DNA of 64,000 bases from Plantago ovata (GCA_028274465.1 CM051455.1:71654985-71718984); one strand, 5' to 3'. Counted from the stretch's first letter, positions 32,550-44,993 are shown. Notes: generated by a model not told the origin, from the sequence alone. Numbers and translations are program-made.

Positions 32550-34676
32550 TGTAAGAAAATATGGTCAGAGTTACCCCCAGGGTACGCAGCAGAATTTCAA
32601 AAATTTTCTTAACATGTAGGTTAATTGATCATGTATATAGCGTATATAATAAACACATTAATCAGAAGACTTACAATACTCCAAAAGCAAGAATAGGTAT
32701 TGAATCGATATGCCAATCGATGAAGTCTTCGTAATAGTCCGGTGAATCTTCTCCTTCGTCGAAGTCGAAGATATCTGCAATACTTTGATTATCTGAAAGA
32801 CAATAAAAGTTAGTTTCAAGCTCTTTGAACCTCAACCTTGGTATCCACGGATGAACAGCTTATCGGAAAGAATGCCAGGATATTCTTTATGTGGCCAAGA
32901 CGATGGGGCGGCAATTTTCCTCCGGAGGGAGTGGCGCGCGCGGCTTATTGGGAAGTAGGGGAGAGCTTTTTATTTTCTCTAAGAAAACTGGTAGAAAGAA
33001 TGGTTTAGAATAATCTTGAATCAACTGTATTTTCGACCATGTCAAAAGCTCTCTAATAGTGTACTATATATAGTAGTCAATAGAAGCCTAAAGAATAATC
33101 AATTAGACTTCATAAGGGAATAAGAATCTAATTCTTATTGCACAAGGAAACCAATTCAAGTCTAGATTCATTCCCAATCAAATTAAAACTCAATCAGAAA
33201 ATCTAACTTATCCCTTGACTTCTAATAGAGGAAGGAGTCGAACTCCTTCCCCTACTACTACTTCTGCGCGCGCGTCTAGGGGGGTCAGGTGGGTCCCGAT
33301 TTTGGGACCCACTTATAATTCTAAGGCAATTCAAACTCCAAGTAGATATTGCCCATGTGCATATATTAATTCTAAATTAACATATCCTTTCAAATCAAAC
33401 CTCTATTATATTTCTAAAATATAATCTTTAATTATATTTACATAAAATACAATTAATCAATCAATTCAATTAACAATTCCAAATTATTAATTGATCCACA
33501 AATAATTATAATTAATTCCAAATCAATTATAATCCATCAATCACAATTAATTCTAAATTAATTGCGATTCCATATTCAAGGATATTCGGATAAGATGAAT
33601 CACCACATAGTGTGACCCATAGGTCCTCATTGTATTAAGCAAGTGCTACACTAGGCAATATGGAATTCCTAGACGGTTCCATTTACAATATTAATACATG
33701 AGGACGTTTGAGAGGTTTCTCAAAGCAAACCCTTTCGTTGTGAAGTCTGTTGCGCTCAACGCGGCGATGGTAACGTCCCTTCATCTGACTGACTCGAATG
33801 CATCTAGGATCGATGAAGTGTCTATCCCAATAATACATCCACGTGCGTCTTCAGTGAGTTTCTTGGTGAATCCAATATCTATTATGACTATCATAATAAT
33901 ATTGATACGCTGGCCAGCGGTTTGACCAATCACAACTATGAACGACTATGAGCAGTACTCTCCTGTGCTACACATGAGAGATGAATCCTTCACAGAATCA
34001 CTTATCATCCCCATTTGTATATAGCCATAATCTTGGATCGTGTCTTGGGTCAACTGCTTATTCAGAGCTGACATCGACGGGTCCACCAAGGATATGGGGT
34101 AACAAATGTGATGATAAAGTCTTGTAAGTCCAAAGGACGACTGGCATCACTTCGACAACTTTCCGGTTCCCATAGATACTTCGGTGTAGAGTATACATCG
34201 ATGGGAGTTTCCGGTGGGTACTTCCATTGTTAGGTAATCACCCTTCGAACAACTATGCGGAGTTATGGGAACGTTTCTTGATTGTCCAACAATCCGTTCC
34301 GTGGCCGTGGGATCGGCTCACACTTGGTCTAACAAGTATAACCTCCACGCATACTAGTCTCAGTTGGTTCATTCAGACCCCTACATCCGAGATGAACCTC
34401 GACTAGGGAGAGTTTGGGATAGATGATAACTCACATAGCTCCCACTATCTGTGTGATCAGTCATCTATCCGAGGGGGCATGTTTGATATCAATACAGACA
34501 GGAATAGAGATAGGTCATGTTGTATGCCTGGTGTAATATAAATATGAAAGCGATATTCAATAGTCAAACAACAAACATATATTATATTACGTTTACCTGT
34601 GTAATAGTACATATATGCCCTTAATAAGGGCTGCATGCCCTTAATAAAGACTGTCTCTAGGACATATACACTATCA
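32550..34676. mobile_element. Solo LTR (2.1 kb) in copia-D gag
   Basis: It starts TGTAAGAAAATATGG and ends TACACTATCA, flanked by GTTTT on both sides (32545-32549 and 34677-34681). Removing it restores the Gag reading TATGAGTTTTGCCTC. No primer site or coding region is seen inside, so it is a solo LTR of an unidentified family. The short open frames inside (for example 33215-33424 and 33698-33925) do not look like genes. Confidence 0.8.
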
Positions 34677-34681
34677 GTTTT

Positions 34682-35780
34682 GCCTCATGACCGATTAGGT
34701 AATTTCTCCTACGTCTGACTCTGTCCAAGGAGAAATCGAAAGATTTGAGAAAACTCTAAACAAACAGCAAGATAAACTGCACAATGTTGAACTTCTGATC
34801 AAGCAAACTACAGAAAAGTATATTGTGCTAAGTGCTGAGTCAGAAAGAAAAGATGCAGAAATATTGCATCTTAAGAAGCTAATTGCTGAAGCTACAGAGA
34901 AGAACACTCAAATGTCAACAGAGTTAGAAGAATACCAATCTTCAATTCTGAAGTTACTTCCTGAAATACAAGAGATGAAAAAGATGAAAGCCGATTTCAA
35001 ATTTTATGCAAATGCTAGTAACACTCTGACTGAACTAAACTCTTATCTGAGAGATCCATTTCAGAAAGAAGGTTTAGGTGCCACTTATGAACGTGATGAC
35101 GTGATACTCTTGAGTAAAGACAAATCACCAATAACCTTCGTTCGTGCTACTGATAGTGCTCCACCAGAACTCTATCAAATTGGTCAATCTAAGGTTGCTG
35201 AAACAAGCAATCAAGTACCTATGACCAAGAAGCCCGCTGTTGCTACTCAAAGTAACAAGACTTCAAAAGGAAAACTGGTTGCTGAAAAGCAATCTGGTAA
35301 GAAAAAGGTTGCTGAAAAGCAATTTGGTGAGATTATTAAAAGAAGTAATCAGAAGACCTTTGCTGACAAACCTAAATCAAGTAAGGTTGCTGAAACAAAG
35401 ACTCAGCGTTCTCCGAAAAGTGGACTTGGTTACAAGAATAAGCAAAACCAACTCTTCCACGAGTACAAGTAGAGTCAGCAAAGATACTTCAAAGAACTGA
35501 ACAAATCCAAGCCTATGGGTACTAACAACACTCAGAATTCTAGGACTAGAAGAAACCTTTCTAGAAAAGAACTTACTGAAAATTATGTTCAACAAAAGGG
35601 AAAACCAAGACATCACAACAGAAAGTGGATTTGACCAGCAATGATCAAAAGTCTTTTGTTTCTAAACCATCTAGTTCCTTAGCAAGTAGGAAACCAGTCA
35701 AGATTGAAAAAGTCAAGACTTGGGTTTCCACTGGACGTTTTCTTGAACATGTTAATGGACATCCAATCTTGGATAATTAA
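34682..35780 (+). pseudogene. Gag of copia-D, C-terminal part (coiled coil and basic tail)
   Basis: It continues Gag after the solo LTR. The first codons show a deletion against copia-1 (the acidic DSDSESED stretch is missing). The coiled coil (about 34770-35010; DAEILHLKKLIAEATEKN, SSILKLLPEIQEMKKMKAD) is intact. Then come NSYLRDPFQKEGLGATYE, repeated VAEKQ motifs (35275-35330), a stop at 35470, and a basic tail with RTRRNLSRKE. The Gag frame ends HVNGHPILDN at about 35778, as in the other copies. Confidence 0.8.
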
Positions 35781-36932
35781 CCTGTTTGCTCTTAATTGTG
35801 CAGACTTCAACCACGGAGACAAACAATGCAATTTGGCACTTTGACAGTGGCTGCGGAAAGCACATGACAGGCAACAAGAAAAACCTTATAAACCATAGAC
35901 GGTGGTCTAAAGGTCCAACAATAAGGTTTGCTGGTGGAGAACTTGCCCTACAAAAGGCTTTGGAGATGTCAAAATTGGTTTCATAACTATCAAAGGAGTC
36001 CTACACATCAAGAATCTCAAGTTCAATTTGTTTAGCATAAGTCAGTTTGCTGACAAAGACTATTTCATAAAGATCAAGAGTGATGAATGTAGACTCATTG
36101 ACTTTGAGACCAAAAAGACAATTCTAATTTCTAGAAGAACTGGAAGTCTATATAATGTGGACTGGTCTTTGGCAATCATTGAAAAATGTCTAGTTGCTGA
36201 CCAAGGATGCCTTGCTGAAATTGCATGGCTTTGGCATAAAAGAACAAGTCACCTGAATTTCAAGACGCTGAATAAGTTGTCTAAGAAATGTTTGTAGTTG
36301 GACTACCCAAACTTACTTACAAGAAGGACGGAGTTTGCTCAGCTTGTCAGCAAGGAAAGCAAACAAAGTCCTCCTTCAAGAACAAATCGGTCCAGTCAAC
36401 TACAAAGCCTCTACAATTGTTACATATGGACTTGATTGAATCATCAACAACAAGTTATGCAGGCATGAATTATGGTGTAGTGTTGTGGAAGATTACTCAA
36501 GATTTACTTGGATTATATTCCCAAGCACAAATCAGAAAGTAAGAATGAAATACCTAACTTGCTGAATAAGCTTGAAGTCATGAAAAATGACAAGGTAAAA
36601 GTCGTTCGAACTGACCATGGTATTGAGTTTGTAAACCAGTACATAACTGAGTATTACACTTCTGAAGGGAAACAACATCAGTTATCTTCAGTAAGAACCC
36701 CTCAGCAAAATAAAGTTGCTGAAAGGAAGAACAAAACCCTTAAGGAAGCTGCAAGGACTATGCTTGCTGACACTGAAATAAGTGAATCATATTGGGTTAA
36801 AGCTGTTAATACAACTTGCTACTCTCAAAATAGATGCTTGATTAACAAGGAGTACAATAGAATTCCATATGAGCTATTTATTGGAAGACCTCCAAGTATC
36901 ACACATCTAAGAGTGTTTGGTTGTAAGTGTTT
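35781..36932 (+). pseudogene. Pol of copia-D, first part (protease and integrase)
   Basis: Protease motif WHFDSGCGKHMTG near 35834-35872, followed by a frameshift near 35940. Pre-integrase: AWLWHKRTSHLNF and CSACQQGKQTKSS. Integrase core: LLHMDLIE, VRTDHGIEFVNQY and PQQNKVAERKNKT, with several frameshifts (about 36290 and 36480-36510). It stops at FGCKCFV, where a 2.5-kb insertion begins. Same arrangement as copia-1. Confidence 0.85.
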
Positions 36933-39453
36933 TGTAACATCCCGTATTTTCTAATTTAATTTTATTTACTTATTCCCCTTTTATTTATTCATTTATTGGG
37001 TGAATTAATTAATTTCCTTTCTCCGCGTTATCGAATTCGATTTTAGAGAGTTCCTGTAGTAGTAATTCGTTTCGTTCGTTCGTGGGTGAGCTAGCAATCT
37101 GAATTTATGCTTCTTTTGGCCCAAATGAATTTAGTGATGTCTGGCCCATTTGATTTTGGTCCAATTTTCGTGGCCCAGCATCCATGGTCCATGTCTCCTT
37201 ACAACCCTAAACCTAATACTTTTCCCACCTTCCCTCATTTCCTTCTCCTACGCCACCATCATCAAAAGAAAGAAAGAACAAAACTGCTCTCTTCCTCTCT
37301 CACCCGCCTTCATCAACACCCAAAATCATCATCACCATCGTTTTTCATCACCATTGGCATCTCCATCATAATTAATTAACTCCTTATCATCATCACCATT
37401 ATCATCTATATTATCATCACAAATCAAACCCCTTCGTCGTCCTCAATTCGAACGGCACCGGTTACAGTTTGATTCAACTCTGCTCCGGTTTTGATTGTCG
37501 CCATCTTGCTCCTCTCCGGCTCCGTTTGTGCGTGTTAGCTACTCTGTTTCGAATCCCATTTTCTCACCGGTAAGTCCCGTACGACTCTGTTTCGTTGTTG
37601 AATTCAAAACTCGGTTGAGATCGTGATTTGGTCTCTTTGTTTTTGTTTGATTCGCAGCTTGTTACTTGTCCTATTCCGTTCGTACTCCGTCGCGTTTTTT
37701 ATTCGTTCCAGTTCGTTCTCTCTATCTAGTTCCATTCGAAGGTAGTACAGGACTGGGTATGTTGTTTGTGGACTGAATGTTGACCAAATCTGGACTCTTT
37801 GAACTCGTATACTGACTTGGACTTTTGAGTAAGGATTTGAGAACTTGTGGGCTGTTTTGGTTTGACTAGAACCTGTGAGGACCATTTTGAGAATTCTGGA
37901 AATTTTAAAGGACCTTTTTACAATTATGTTTTGACCTATGTTGACTGACAGTGGGCTAGTTTAAGAGATTTTTGGAGTTGTGTGGACTGTTATGTATGTT
38001 AAGAAAGTTTTGGGGTTGTTTGTGTTTTCTGAAAATAAAAAGGACTTTACTGCAATTTCTGTTTGAGGGTAAATTAATAATTTCACAATCTCTGGACTAA
38101 TATGTTAAATCGAGTTTCTTTTGAGGATTGTTCTGAAGTTTCTTAAAACTGTAGTACTGTTTTGCAATTTGCTGTGCAGGGCACTTTGGTAATTCTGAAA
38201 TCTGAGTTTAAATATGTTTTCTAAAAGCAGTGAAGTTATTGCTTTCTGTCTTGGTGAAGTTCCGTAGCTAGTTGTCTTCTAGCTTAGATGGTTAAGGTTG
38301 TGTGACTAACTTAGAGGTCCCGAGTTCGAGTCCCCTCCTTTGCCACTTCTCCACCGACCTTTTTATTTTCATCCGTTTAGCTTTTGTTCGACTTCTAGTT
38401 AGTAACTAGATACTTCCTGTTTAGGTGCTCCATTCGTTAGCCTTTAGTTTGTTGTGCGTTGTGGACCTTTGTTCGCAAGCCTAAGGTGAGTGTTCACCCC
38501 AAACATATTTACAAAACCTGGAAGGCCTATGTGCTATGCATGTATATATCTATCTGTATTATAATAAGTATGCTTCTGAAAGTCTATGTAGTCCTAAGTA
38601 TGACTATCTTCTGCTTCAATCCTTAAAACTGTATTCTGTTTTTGTGGTAACTCTTCTGCAGGATTGTTCTCGATTTCTCGAGCTCTGTTACTATTATTGT
38701 TTTTATTCTGCTCTGTTTGTCCACTCTGTCTGTTCTGTTTGTTTCTGTTTGACCGGTGGATTAGGTTGATAATAATTTAAGCTTGGGTGGTGTTGACTAT
38801 CATGTTTATCTAGTTGTTGTCCTAGTCTATTCCCTTTTAGACTCGAGGCAGAAGTCGCTGAGGTCTATTAGGGTCGTAGGATCTATTTTCCTGATGTACA
38901 CAGGACACTGTACTGGCTAGAATCGATATTCTTCTAGACGGGGTGATAAGGGCAATCTGGGAGTAGGAGCAATAAGGCGGGCTGCACCAACAAATACTAT
39001 TCTGCTCTGTTTCTTTTTTATTGTTTGATTTGTTCTGCATGCTTTATCGTCTATTACTTGGTTTTGTGTTTAATGCCTACTAATTTTGAAAACTATTGAA
39101 TCTTTTCTGTTAAAATTCATTTTTTCATGAACACCAATGAGATCCTTTATCTCACATTCTTTCTGTTTTTTAAAATTCCTTCCTTGTAGATTCTTTTGAA
39201 GGCAACCAAGACTAGGCGTCCAACGACTAATTGTGGGGTTGGGATGCTTTGGGTTTTTGTCAAATTGTAATAAGGAGGAGAACTTTCTAAATTCTTCCAT
39301 TGTCTGTTATGTCTATCTTTTCAGATTTGTTAACGTTGGATTATTTTGAATTGTCGGCGATTTGTGCGCCGAAACCTTTTTACGTTATTAATTAAAGACC
39401 GTTGGTTTCATTTTCAAGAAAATCTTTTATTTTTAAAAATCGGTACCGTTACA
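36933..39453. mobile_element. 2.5-kb solo-LTR-like insertion in copia-D pol
   Basis: It starts TGTAACATCCCGTATTTTC and ends CCGTTACA. Flanks are TGTTT (36928-36932) and TATTT (39454-39458), a 5-bp duplication with one change. Removing it joins AAGTGTTT to TGTTCTTAAC, restoring KCFVLNN of pol. TGTAAC/GTTACA ends are common in plant gypsy LTRs. No primer site, polypurine tract or coding domain was found inside. Short frames (for example 37107-37379) have no recognisable protein. Confidence 0.7.
38280..38333 (+). other. tRNA-like Pol III boxes inside the 2.5-kb insertion
   Basis: TAGCTTAGATGG (38280-38291) resembles a tRNA A box and AGTTCGAGTCC (38323-38333) a B box, at about tRNA spacing. Flanking AGGTCCCGAGTTCGAGTCCC resembles tRNA-derived SINE heads. 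No acceptor stem pairing, so not a tRNA gene. Confidence 0.45.
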
Positions 39454-39458
39454 TATTT

Positions 39459-40460
39459 TGTTCTTAACAATGGTAAAGAATATCTAAGGACATTTCAACC
39501 AAAAGCAGACGAAGCTATTTTTCATGGTTACTGCTTGCACACAAAGCTTTGTGATGATTTTGCCAAGCTCATGACTAACAAGTTTGAAATAAGCACGATG
39601 GGTAAATTGAATCATTTCCTAGGATTTCAAGTCAAGCAACTCAAAGATGGAATATTCATAAATCAAGCAAAGTATGCAAAGGAAATGCTCATAAAGTTCA
39701 GGATCAAAGAGGAAGAAAAACCTGAAAACATCCCTATGAGCGTTAGTACCAAATTGGGCTATACTAAAGAAGACAAAATTTTCGATGAACACAAGTATAG
39801 GAAGCTCATTGGTTCCTAGCTATATTTAACAGCAAGTAGGTCTGACATTCAGTATGTTGTTTGTGTGTGTGCAAGAATTCAATCTGATCCTAGAGAATCA
39901 CACTATAAGAAAGCTATCAAAATACTGAAATATTTCAAAGGCACAGTCAATGTTGGATTAATGTATCCAAAAGATTCTGGATTAGAATTGATTGGTTATT
40001 CAGATGTTGATCATGGTGAGGATCAACCCTTGGTCGGAAAAGTACCTCTGGAACTTGTAAGTTTCTAGGTACTAGACTAATATCATGGTTCAGCAAGAAG
40101 CAAACCTGTGTTGCCAATTCGTCCACTGAATCTAAGTACATTGGAACTGGTTGTTGTACTGTCCAAATCCTATGGATTCAGCAACAACTAAGAGATTTTG
40201 GTATTTTTGGAAAGAAAACACCAATCTTTTGTGATAATACAAATGCTATTGCTATCACGCAAAATCCTAAGTTCCGTTCCACGACAAAGCACATTGATAT
40301 TAGACACCACTTTATTAGGGATCATGTGGAAAAAAGAGACATTGAGGTTGTCAAGATAGGTACTGATGATCAACTTGCTGACATCTTTACCAAGCCCCTT
40401 CCAGATAACAGGTTCGCAATGCTAAGGTATAACCTTGGATCGATTGAACTATCTCAGTAA
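39459..40460 (+). pseudogene. Pol of copia-D, second part (RT end and RNase H) with 1.2-kb deletion
   Basis: After the insertion the text runs [20 protein letters not shown] to CLHTK and then jumps directly to [14 protein letters not shown]. In copia-1 these points are about 1.2 kb apart (15826 and 17042). The deleted part includes the whole RT catalytic core with YVDD. A shared AAAGC or AAGC sequence lies at both ends of the missing segment. The rest covers the RT thumb, a stop at 39817, and RNase H (GYSDVDHG, ANSSTES), ending DNRFAMLRYNLGSIE at 40460. It cannot make a polymerase. Confidence 0.85.
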
Positions 40461-40915
40461 AAGGAAACACTCGTTTGGTTGCTGAAACGAGTACTCAACA
40501 AGCCAAAATTGTGCTTAATTGTTTATTACAATTCCCTTGAAAGTCCCTCTGTTTCATAAGAAAAGTATGGTTCCTTTAAACGTTGGTTATAAGTGTTTGC
40601 TGAAACAGGCATTCAACAAAAGTTCCTTCAAAACTGGTCATTTGTTAGGAAACTTGATTACTTACTGAAATGGGCATTTAGTAAAGTAAGAACATGTAGA
40701 TTGTTGAAACGGGTATTCAAACAATCAAGGATACTGAAAAGGGTATTTGAGTTTCAAAGATGCATTCTGAGACGGGAACTCAGCAAAGAGCATATATGCT
40801 ATTACTAAAGGAATTTACCTTATTATCTCAATAATAAAGAAAAGGATTTACTAAGACGGGAACTCAGAAATCTTTTTGGCCTTAAGAAAAGAGATATAAA
40901 ATTAAGGGGGAATTT
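40461..40915 (+). repeat. Iterated motif region and polypurine-like site of copia-D
   Basis: Repeats of GCTGAAACAGGCATTCAAC, CTGAAATGGGCATTTAG, TTGAAACGGGTATTCAA and TGAGACGGGAACTCAG lie between about 40480 and 40870, like those in copia-1 at 17939-18340. TTAAGGGGGAATTT follows at 40902-40915. Confidence 0.65.
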
Positions 40916-41093
40916 TCAGCAAATACAAGGCTTGTTACTTGATAAGTAAGTGCTAAAGTCAGAAAGTTCAAAATTTCGCTGTAAAGATTGTCTTTCACTT
41001 CAACAAGCTATTAGCCCCTGATGTAAAGGAGTAAATTCCTTGATTAAAGGTATAATCCAATATGACCTTAATCTTAGCACAGATACACTTGAT

Positions 41094-41315
41094 AATAATC
41101 ATGACATGAAATACAATCGTGGCCATTGATTAAAGTCAGTTGTTGATCCAACGGTTAATCTCATAAAGTAAAAGTACGCTCTGACGGTTTCGAGTTAGTG
41201 GACCACTAAGCATTAAATGCAAAGGAGACCCCTAACTCCATGTTTTCCGTTTTTCCCTTGCTGAGAACTCAAATTCATTGAGTCTCTCACACAAACAAAG
41301 ATGATACTATAAATA
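41094..41315 (+). promoter_or_regulatory. Putative internal promoter of ORF2 (copia-D)
   Basis: The 41-bp block 41094-41134 is identical to the one in copia-1. The TATA box TATAAATA (41308-41315) is 174 bases further, and the ORF2 ATG (41469) 154 bases after that. CTCTGACGGTTTC (41180) is also shared. Confidence 0.55.
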
Positions 41316-41468
41316 AGAGGAGTTGAACAAAGACAAAATTCTTTAACTCCGTCCAAATTTCCTTTTCTCTGCAAATTAAGTAGCCTGTGCTCTGAGAACA
41401 TTGTACCTCCAGTCAAAAAGCATCTTTGTTCATACATTTTCTCCCCTTAGTCACCCTACTATATAAAG

Positions 41469-43492
41469 ATGGCTCCCAAAAGACAATCATCAAGGGTTTC
41501 AAAAGCTTCAAAGGCAGATACTGCTGGAACAAGCACTACTCCTACTCCGGCAAAAACTCCGGTACAAACTCCGACAGTTAACAAAGTGAAAATCGTTCTG
41601 TCAAACGAAAGAATTTCACAGAGACCCATGCCTCCTGCATTTCTAAACACTGAAAAGTGTGAACCTATGATGCAATCGGGAGGTTTCTCCAAAGAGAAGT
41701 ATATCAGATACTTCTATGAAAAAGAAATGGCTTCTGAAAACCTTGAAGCTTTGAGCTATATAAACCAACAAAGTTTTCTCTACTTCATCACAACCCATCC
41801 CAAAAAGGAAAGTGTTGTAGATACTATGGAGTTTTACAACAACATTGAGATCCAGTCAGTCACCGATGAACAAGGAATCACTGAAAAAGTGATTTCCACA
41901 ACTGTTCAAGGTAAACAAATTGTCCTGAAATGGACTGATTTAGCAACCATCTTTCATATTCCAACCACAGGAACTAAAGATGACATTACTGCTACAGAGG
42001 ATGAGATTAAAGATTTTTATAGTGATGTTAGAAAAAAGAACATGAAGAAAAATGAAATTGCCCCTTTGAATTGGGACAAATCAACCAAAAGAAAGCATAT
42101 CTCTTACTCTATAGGAGTGGTTGCGTTGCTGATCATCAAAGTCCTAGACTCCCAAGTTGGAGGAATTGACCAAGTCGGCCTGAAAAGATGGCCTTTGCTG
42201 AAACATATCCATGAAAATGGATCTGACATCAACTGGGTGAAATACCTCTTCAACAGACTTGTTGAATGTATTGTGAAATTCAAAGTCAAGGTGGAAGGCA
42301 ACACTGTCTCACCAATGTACTCAGTCATGATTGGCTTAAAAATTTGCTATATCTTGAAACATTTCATGATTACGCTAAAAAATCCACTGCTCATAAACAA
42401 GTCAGTACGTAATGTGTGAAGATCTTTCTACAATGAGCACAATCCCTTGGATGCTGATAAGAAGAAATCCAAGAAAGCGACTGACTCCGACGTTGATGAT
42501 ACTGTTGCAGTTGTTGATACAAAAGCCCCCAGCAAGAAAAGTAAGAAAAGGAAAGCTGATGATGATACTCAGACTGCTGCCTCATCAGCTGACCCTGTCC
42601 CAAAGAAATCAAGGTCAAAAACCTTCCCAAGGAAGAAGACAACTGCTAGGAAATCAGTTCCTATTGTCCATGATGTTCCGGTGATGATACTCCAGCAGTT
42701 ACTGAAAAGCAACCTGCTCAAGTGGTTGATGTTAAAGTAACTGCTGACACTTCTAATAATTCAATTAACTTGGATAAAATCAGTGAAGAAAGAAATCAAG
42801 GCAGTGGAAATGCAAATCCTGCCTTAGCTGGAATTGATGCTGTCTACGTTTTAGACAATCTTGATGACAATTCACTTGAACAAGCAAGTGATATTGCTGC
42901 ACACCTTAGAAAGGCTGCCATTGCTGAAGATGTTGCTAACAAAGCAACAATTGAAAAAGAGATAGTTGTTGAATAAGAAACTAGTCAAGAAAAGGAAGTT
43001 GTGAAACTGCACCAGTTGCTGAAGAAACAGTTGCTCAAACAGCAACTAGTCAAAACAATGAGTTTACTGAAACTCAAAATGAAGTATCGTTCGACGACGC
43101 ATCACATGATGCTGAGAATGCAAGACCTAGTTTACCTGCTCCAGAAATTACTTCAATTGAAAAGATCCAATTGGTACTCACTGACATAAGCTAACAAATG
43201 GACATGGATATTGATGACAACTCCAACAAATCAGTGGATCTTATCATGACAAGTAGTGAACTAAGAGGTCGAGATAATTCTGCTCAACTTGTCATTTCAA
43301 AGACAAGGGAGAATGCTGATAATACACAGCTTTCTCAACAAGAGCATTAAAAGAAGTCTACTGAATATACGATCCCAGATATTGAAGAGGCCAACAATGC
43401 TGAAAGGACCGAGTCACCTCCTGTTGTTCTTCAGCAGGTAGATAACTCATATATAGGAAAATCTTCTTTATTTGATACTTTATCATTAGCTA
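41469..43492 (+). pseudogene. ORF2 of copia-D, N-terminal two fifths
   Basis: An ATG at 41469 (MAPKRQSSRVSKASKADTAG) opens 316 codons without a stop, covering the globular domain: KEKYIRYFYEKEM, VDTMEFYNNIEIQSVTDE, VLKWTDLATIFHIPTTGTKD, ISYSIGVVALLIIKVLDSQV and INWVKYLFNRLVE. This copy shows the W and R codons where copia-1 has stops, so it is the better guide to the family. After a stop at 42417 the basic, low-complexity part continues with frame changes (KKSKKRKADDDTQTAASSAD; NLDDNSLEQASDIAAH). Copia-E interrupts it at 43493. Function unknown; same upstream signals as in copia-1. Confidence 0.75.
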
Positions 43493-44979
43493 TGTTAGGA
43501 AACTTGTAATTTTGATGAGCAATAACCATGCTAAATTAAGTAAAGTCCAGTAACTAGTACTCTTAAGGTCCGTAGGAATTTAGTGTTTTAAGGACATTGT
43601 AAAAGAGGAACGTTTACTGAAGACTTAGTGTAGGTACTAGTTAGGTTCTTAAGCTTGTTAACGATATACGTTATTTTTGTAAACAATCTATTGAAGACCT
43701 AGAACCGCTCAGAAAATTGAACATTTGAAGACTGAAGACTTAGAATAATTCTGAGAAAGTATCTACAAAGGCACATGTTATCTCAGAAAGTGAGAAACTC
43801 AGCAACATAGTATGCATAAGTGAAAATCTATATTGACATAGTAGGTTGTGTTTGCTGAAGCTGAGACTGACCACTTGCTGATAACAATTGTGACCTACTT
43901 GCTGAAGTACTCTGCATTTTGGCTCCAAAAGGTCATATTTGAATTTTCAAAGAGCATTAAATGCTACAGCACGCTGAAGACAAGAAGACAAAGGAAGCAC
44001 GCTGCTGATAGTACTGTTCTGGCAAACGATAGTGACATCTTAAGGTACAAGCCTTAGAATTTGAAATTCAAACGGCTACCTTTAGGCACTATAAATAGAG
44101 GTCCTTAGGCAGAGTAGCAGGGTGTGTCAACAGCGTGATCAAACTCTCACTTGTGCTTTAGACACTCATATCCTTCTCTACTCTTTACTGCTTATTGATC
44201 CGTTCCAAGACTTAAGCTTGAAACAAAAGCTACTTGTGAAGAAAGTAGAACATTAAAAGCTAAAAAATTAGATAAGTGTTCTTTCCTCTAATCAAGAACA
44301 AGTCTTGACACCAGAAACAACAAACTTGCTTACTGCAAGGTATTATAAGTTGAGGGATTACGCCATTCTACGACCTCTGACTCTAATTTTCTGACTCTCT
44401 AACTAATAAACACCCTTATTCAGGCGTGGAATTCAGAGGGAACTAAACAAGCATAGTTTTGCTGATTAAGTGTCCTAAGTTTTGTGGAGAACAAGCTTAT
44501 AGTTCTCTAGTTTAGGTACGAAACAAGGCATGTGTGCTTTGGTTTTTGAGAATCATTAGAGATAGGATTTGTAAGTTACCTCATATCTTATCATAGTGGA
44601 TTCAGTCCTAGAAAGGACAAAGTGGATTAGTTGAGGGATTACGCCACTCTCAGATACCACTATAAAAGTGTTTGTGTGATTTACATTTCTGTAGTTATCT
44701 TTCAGCAAGTTACTTTGTTTTACACTGTTTATTTGCTCACTTGCTGAAACTAGTTTTCTGACAAAGGCACTTGTTGTAAAAGACTTCCGCACTATGTTTC
44801 TAAGTATCATCAAATTTGTCACTGAAAAGTAACAAGCAGTTGCTGTGAAAAGTTAAGTACCAACAAACTCATTACTGAAAAGTAATAAGCACTTGCTGAG
44901 AATGTTTTGGACGACACAAAAGTTGTTAAAGACAATTCACCCCCCCCTAGTCTTTACTTGTTGTCTAAAGGGACCAACA
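43493..44979 (+). repeat. 5' LTR of copia-E
   Basis: It is 1487 bp, TGTTAGGAAACTTG to GGGACCAACA, with TATA box at 44090-44097. The C-run near the end is 7-8 bases long here. Confidence 0.9.
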
Positions 44980-44981
44980 AG

Positions 44982-44993
44982 TGGTATAAGAGC
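44982..44993 (+). other. Primer-binding site of copia-E
   Basis: TGGTATAAGAGC is initiator tRNA-Met type with one change, two bases after the LTR. Confidence 0.8.

Larger units (their letters stand above)
29738..43492 (+). mobile_element. Copia-D: second Sirevirus-like element, interrupted and truncated
   Basis: The 5' LTR is 29738-31224; primer site, gag, pol and ORF2 follow in the same order as copia-1. It is interrupted by a 2.1-kb solo LTR in gag and a 2.5-kb insertion in pol. Copia-E starts inside its ORF2 at 43493; the remaining ORF2 and the 3' LTR are not seen in the window. The left flank is CAACC (29733-29737). Confidence 0.85.

Noticed and set aside
33215-33925. Short open frames inside the 2.1-kb solo LTR
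   Set aside because: No domain or conserved start is seen, and the whole segment is bounded by a target duplication as an LTR.
37107-37885. Possible host gene fragment (leader-like pyrimidine-rich sequence)
   Set aside because: It lies within the 2.5-kb insertion and has no recognisable protein; capture of a host sequence cannot be shown from the sequence alone.
38270-38350. A tRNA gene
   Set aside because: The boxes are tRNA-like, but no acceptor stem or proper T-arm pairing can be drawn.
43493-44979. Taking this LTR as the 3' LTR of copia-D
   Set aside because: It is followed by a primer site and a gag start, is not preceded by a polypurine tract, and interrupts ORF2, so it is the 5' LTR of a new element.
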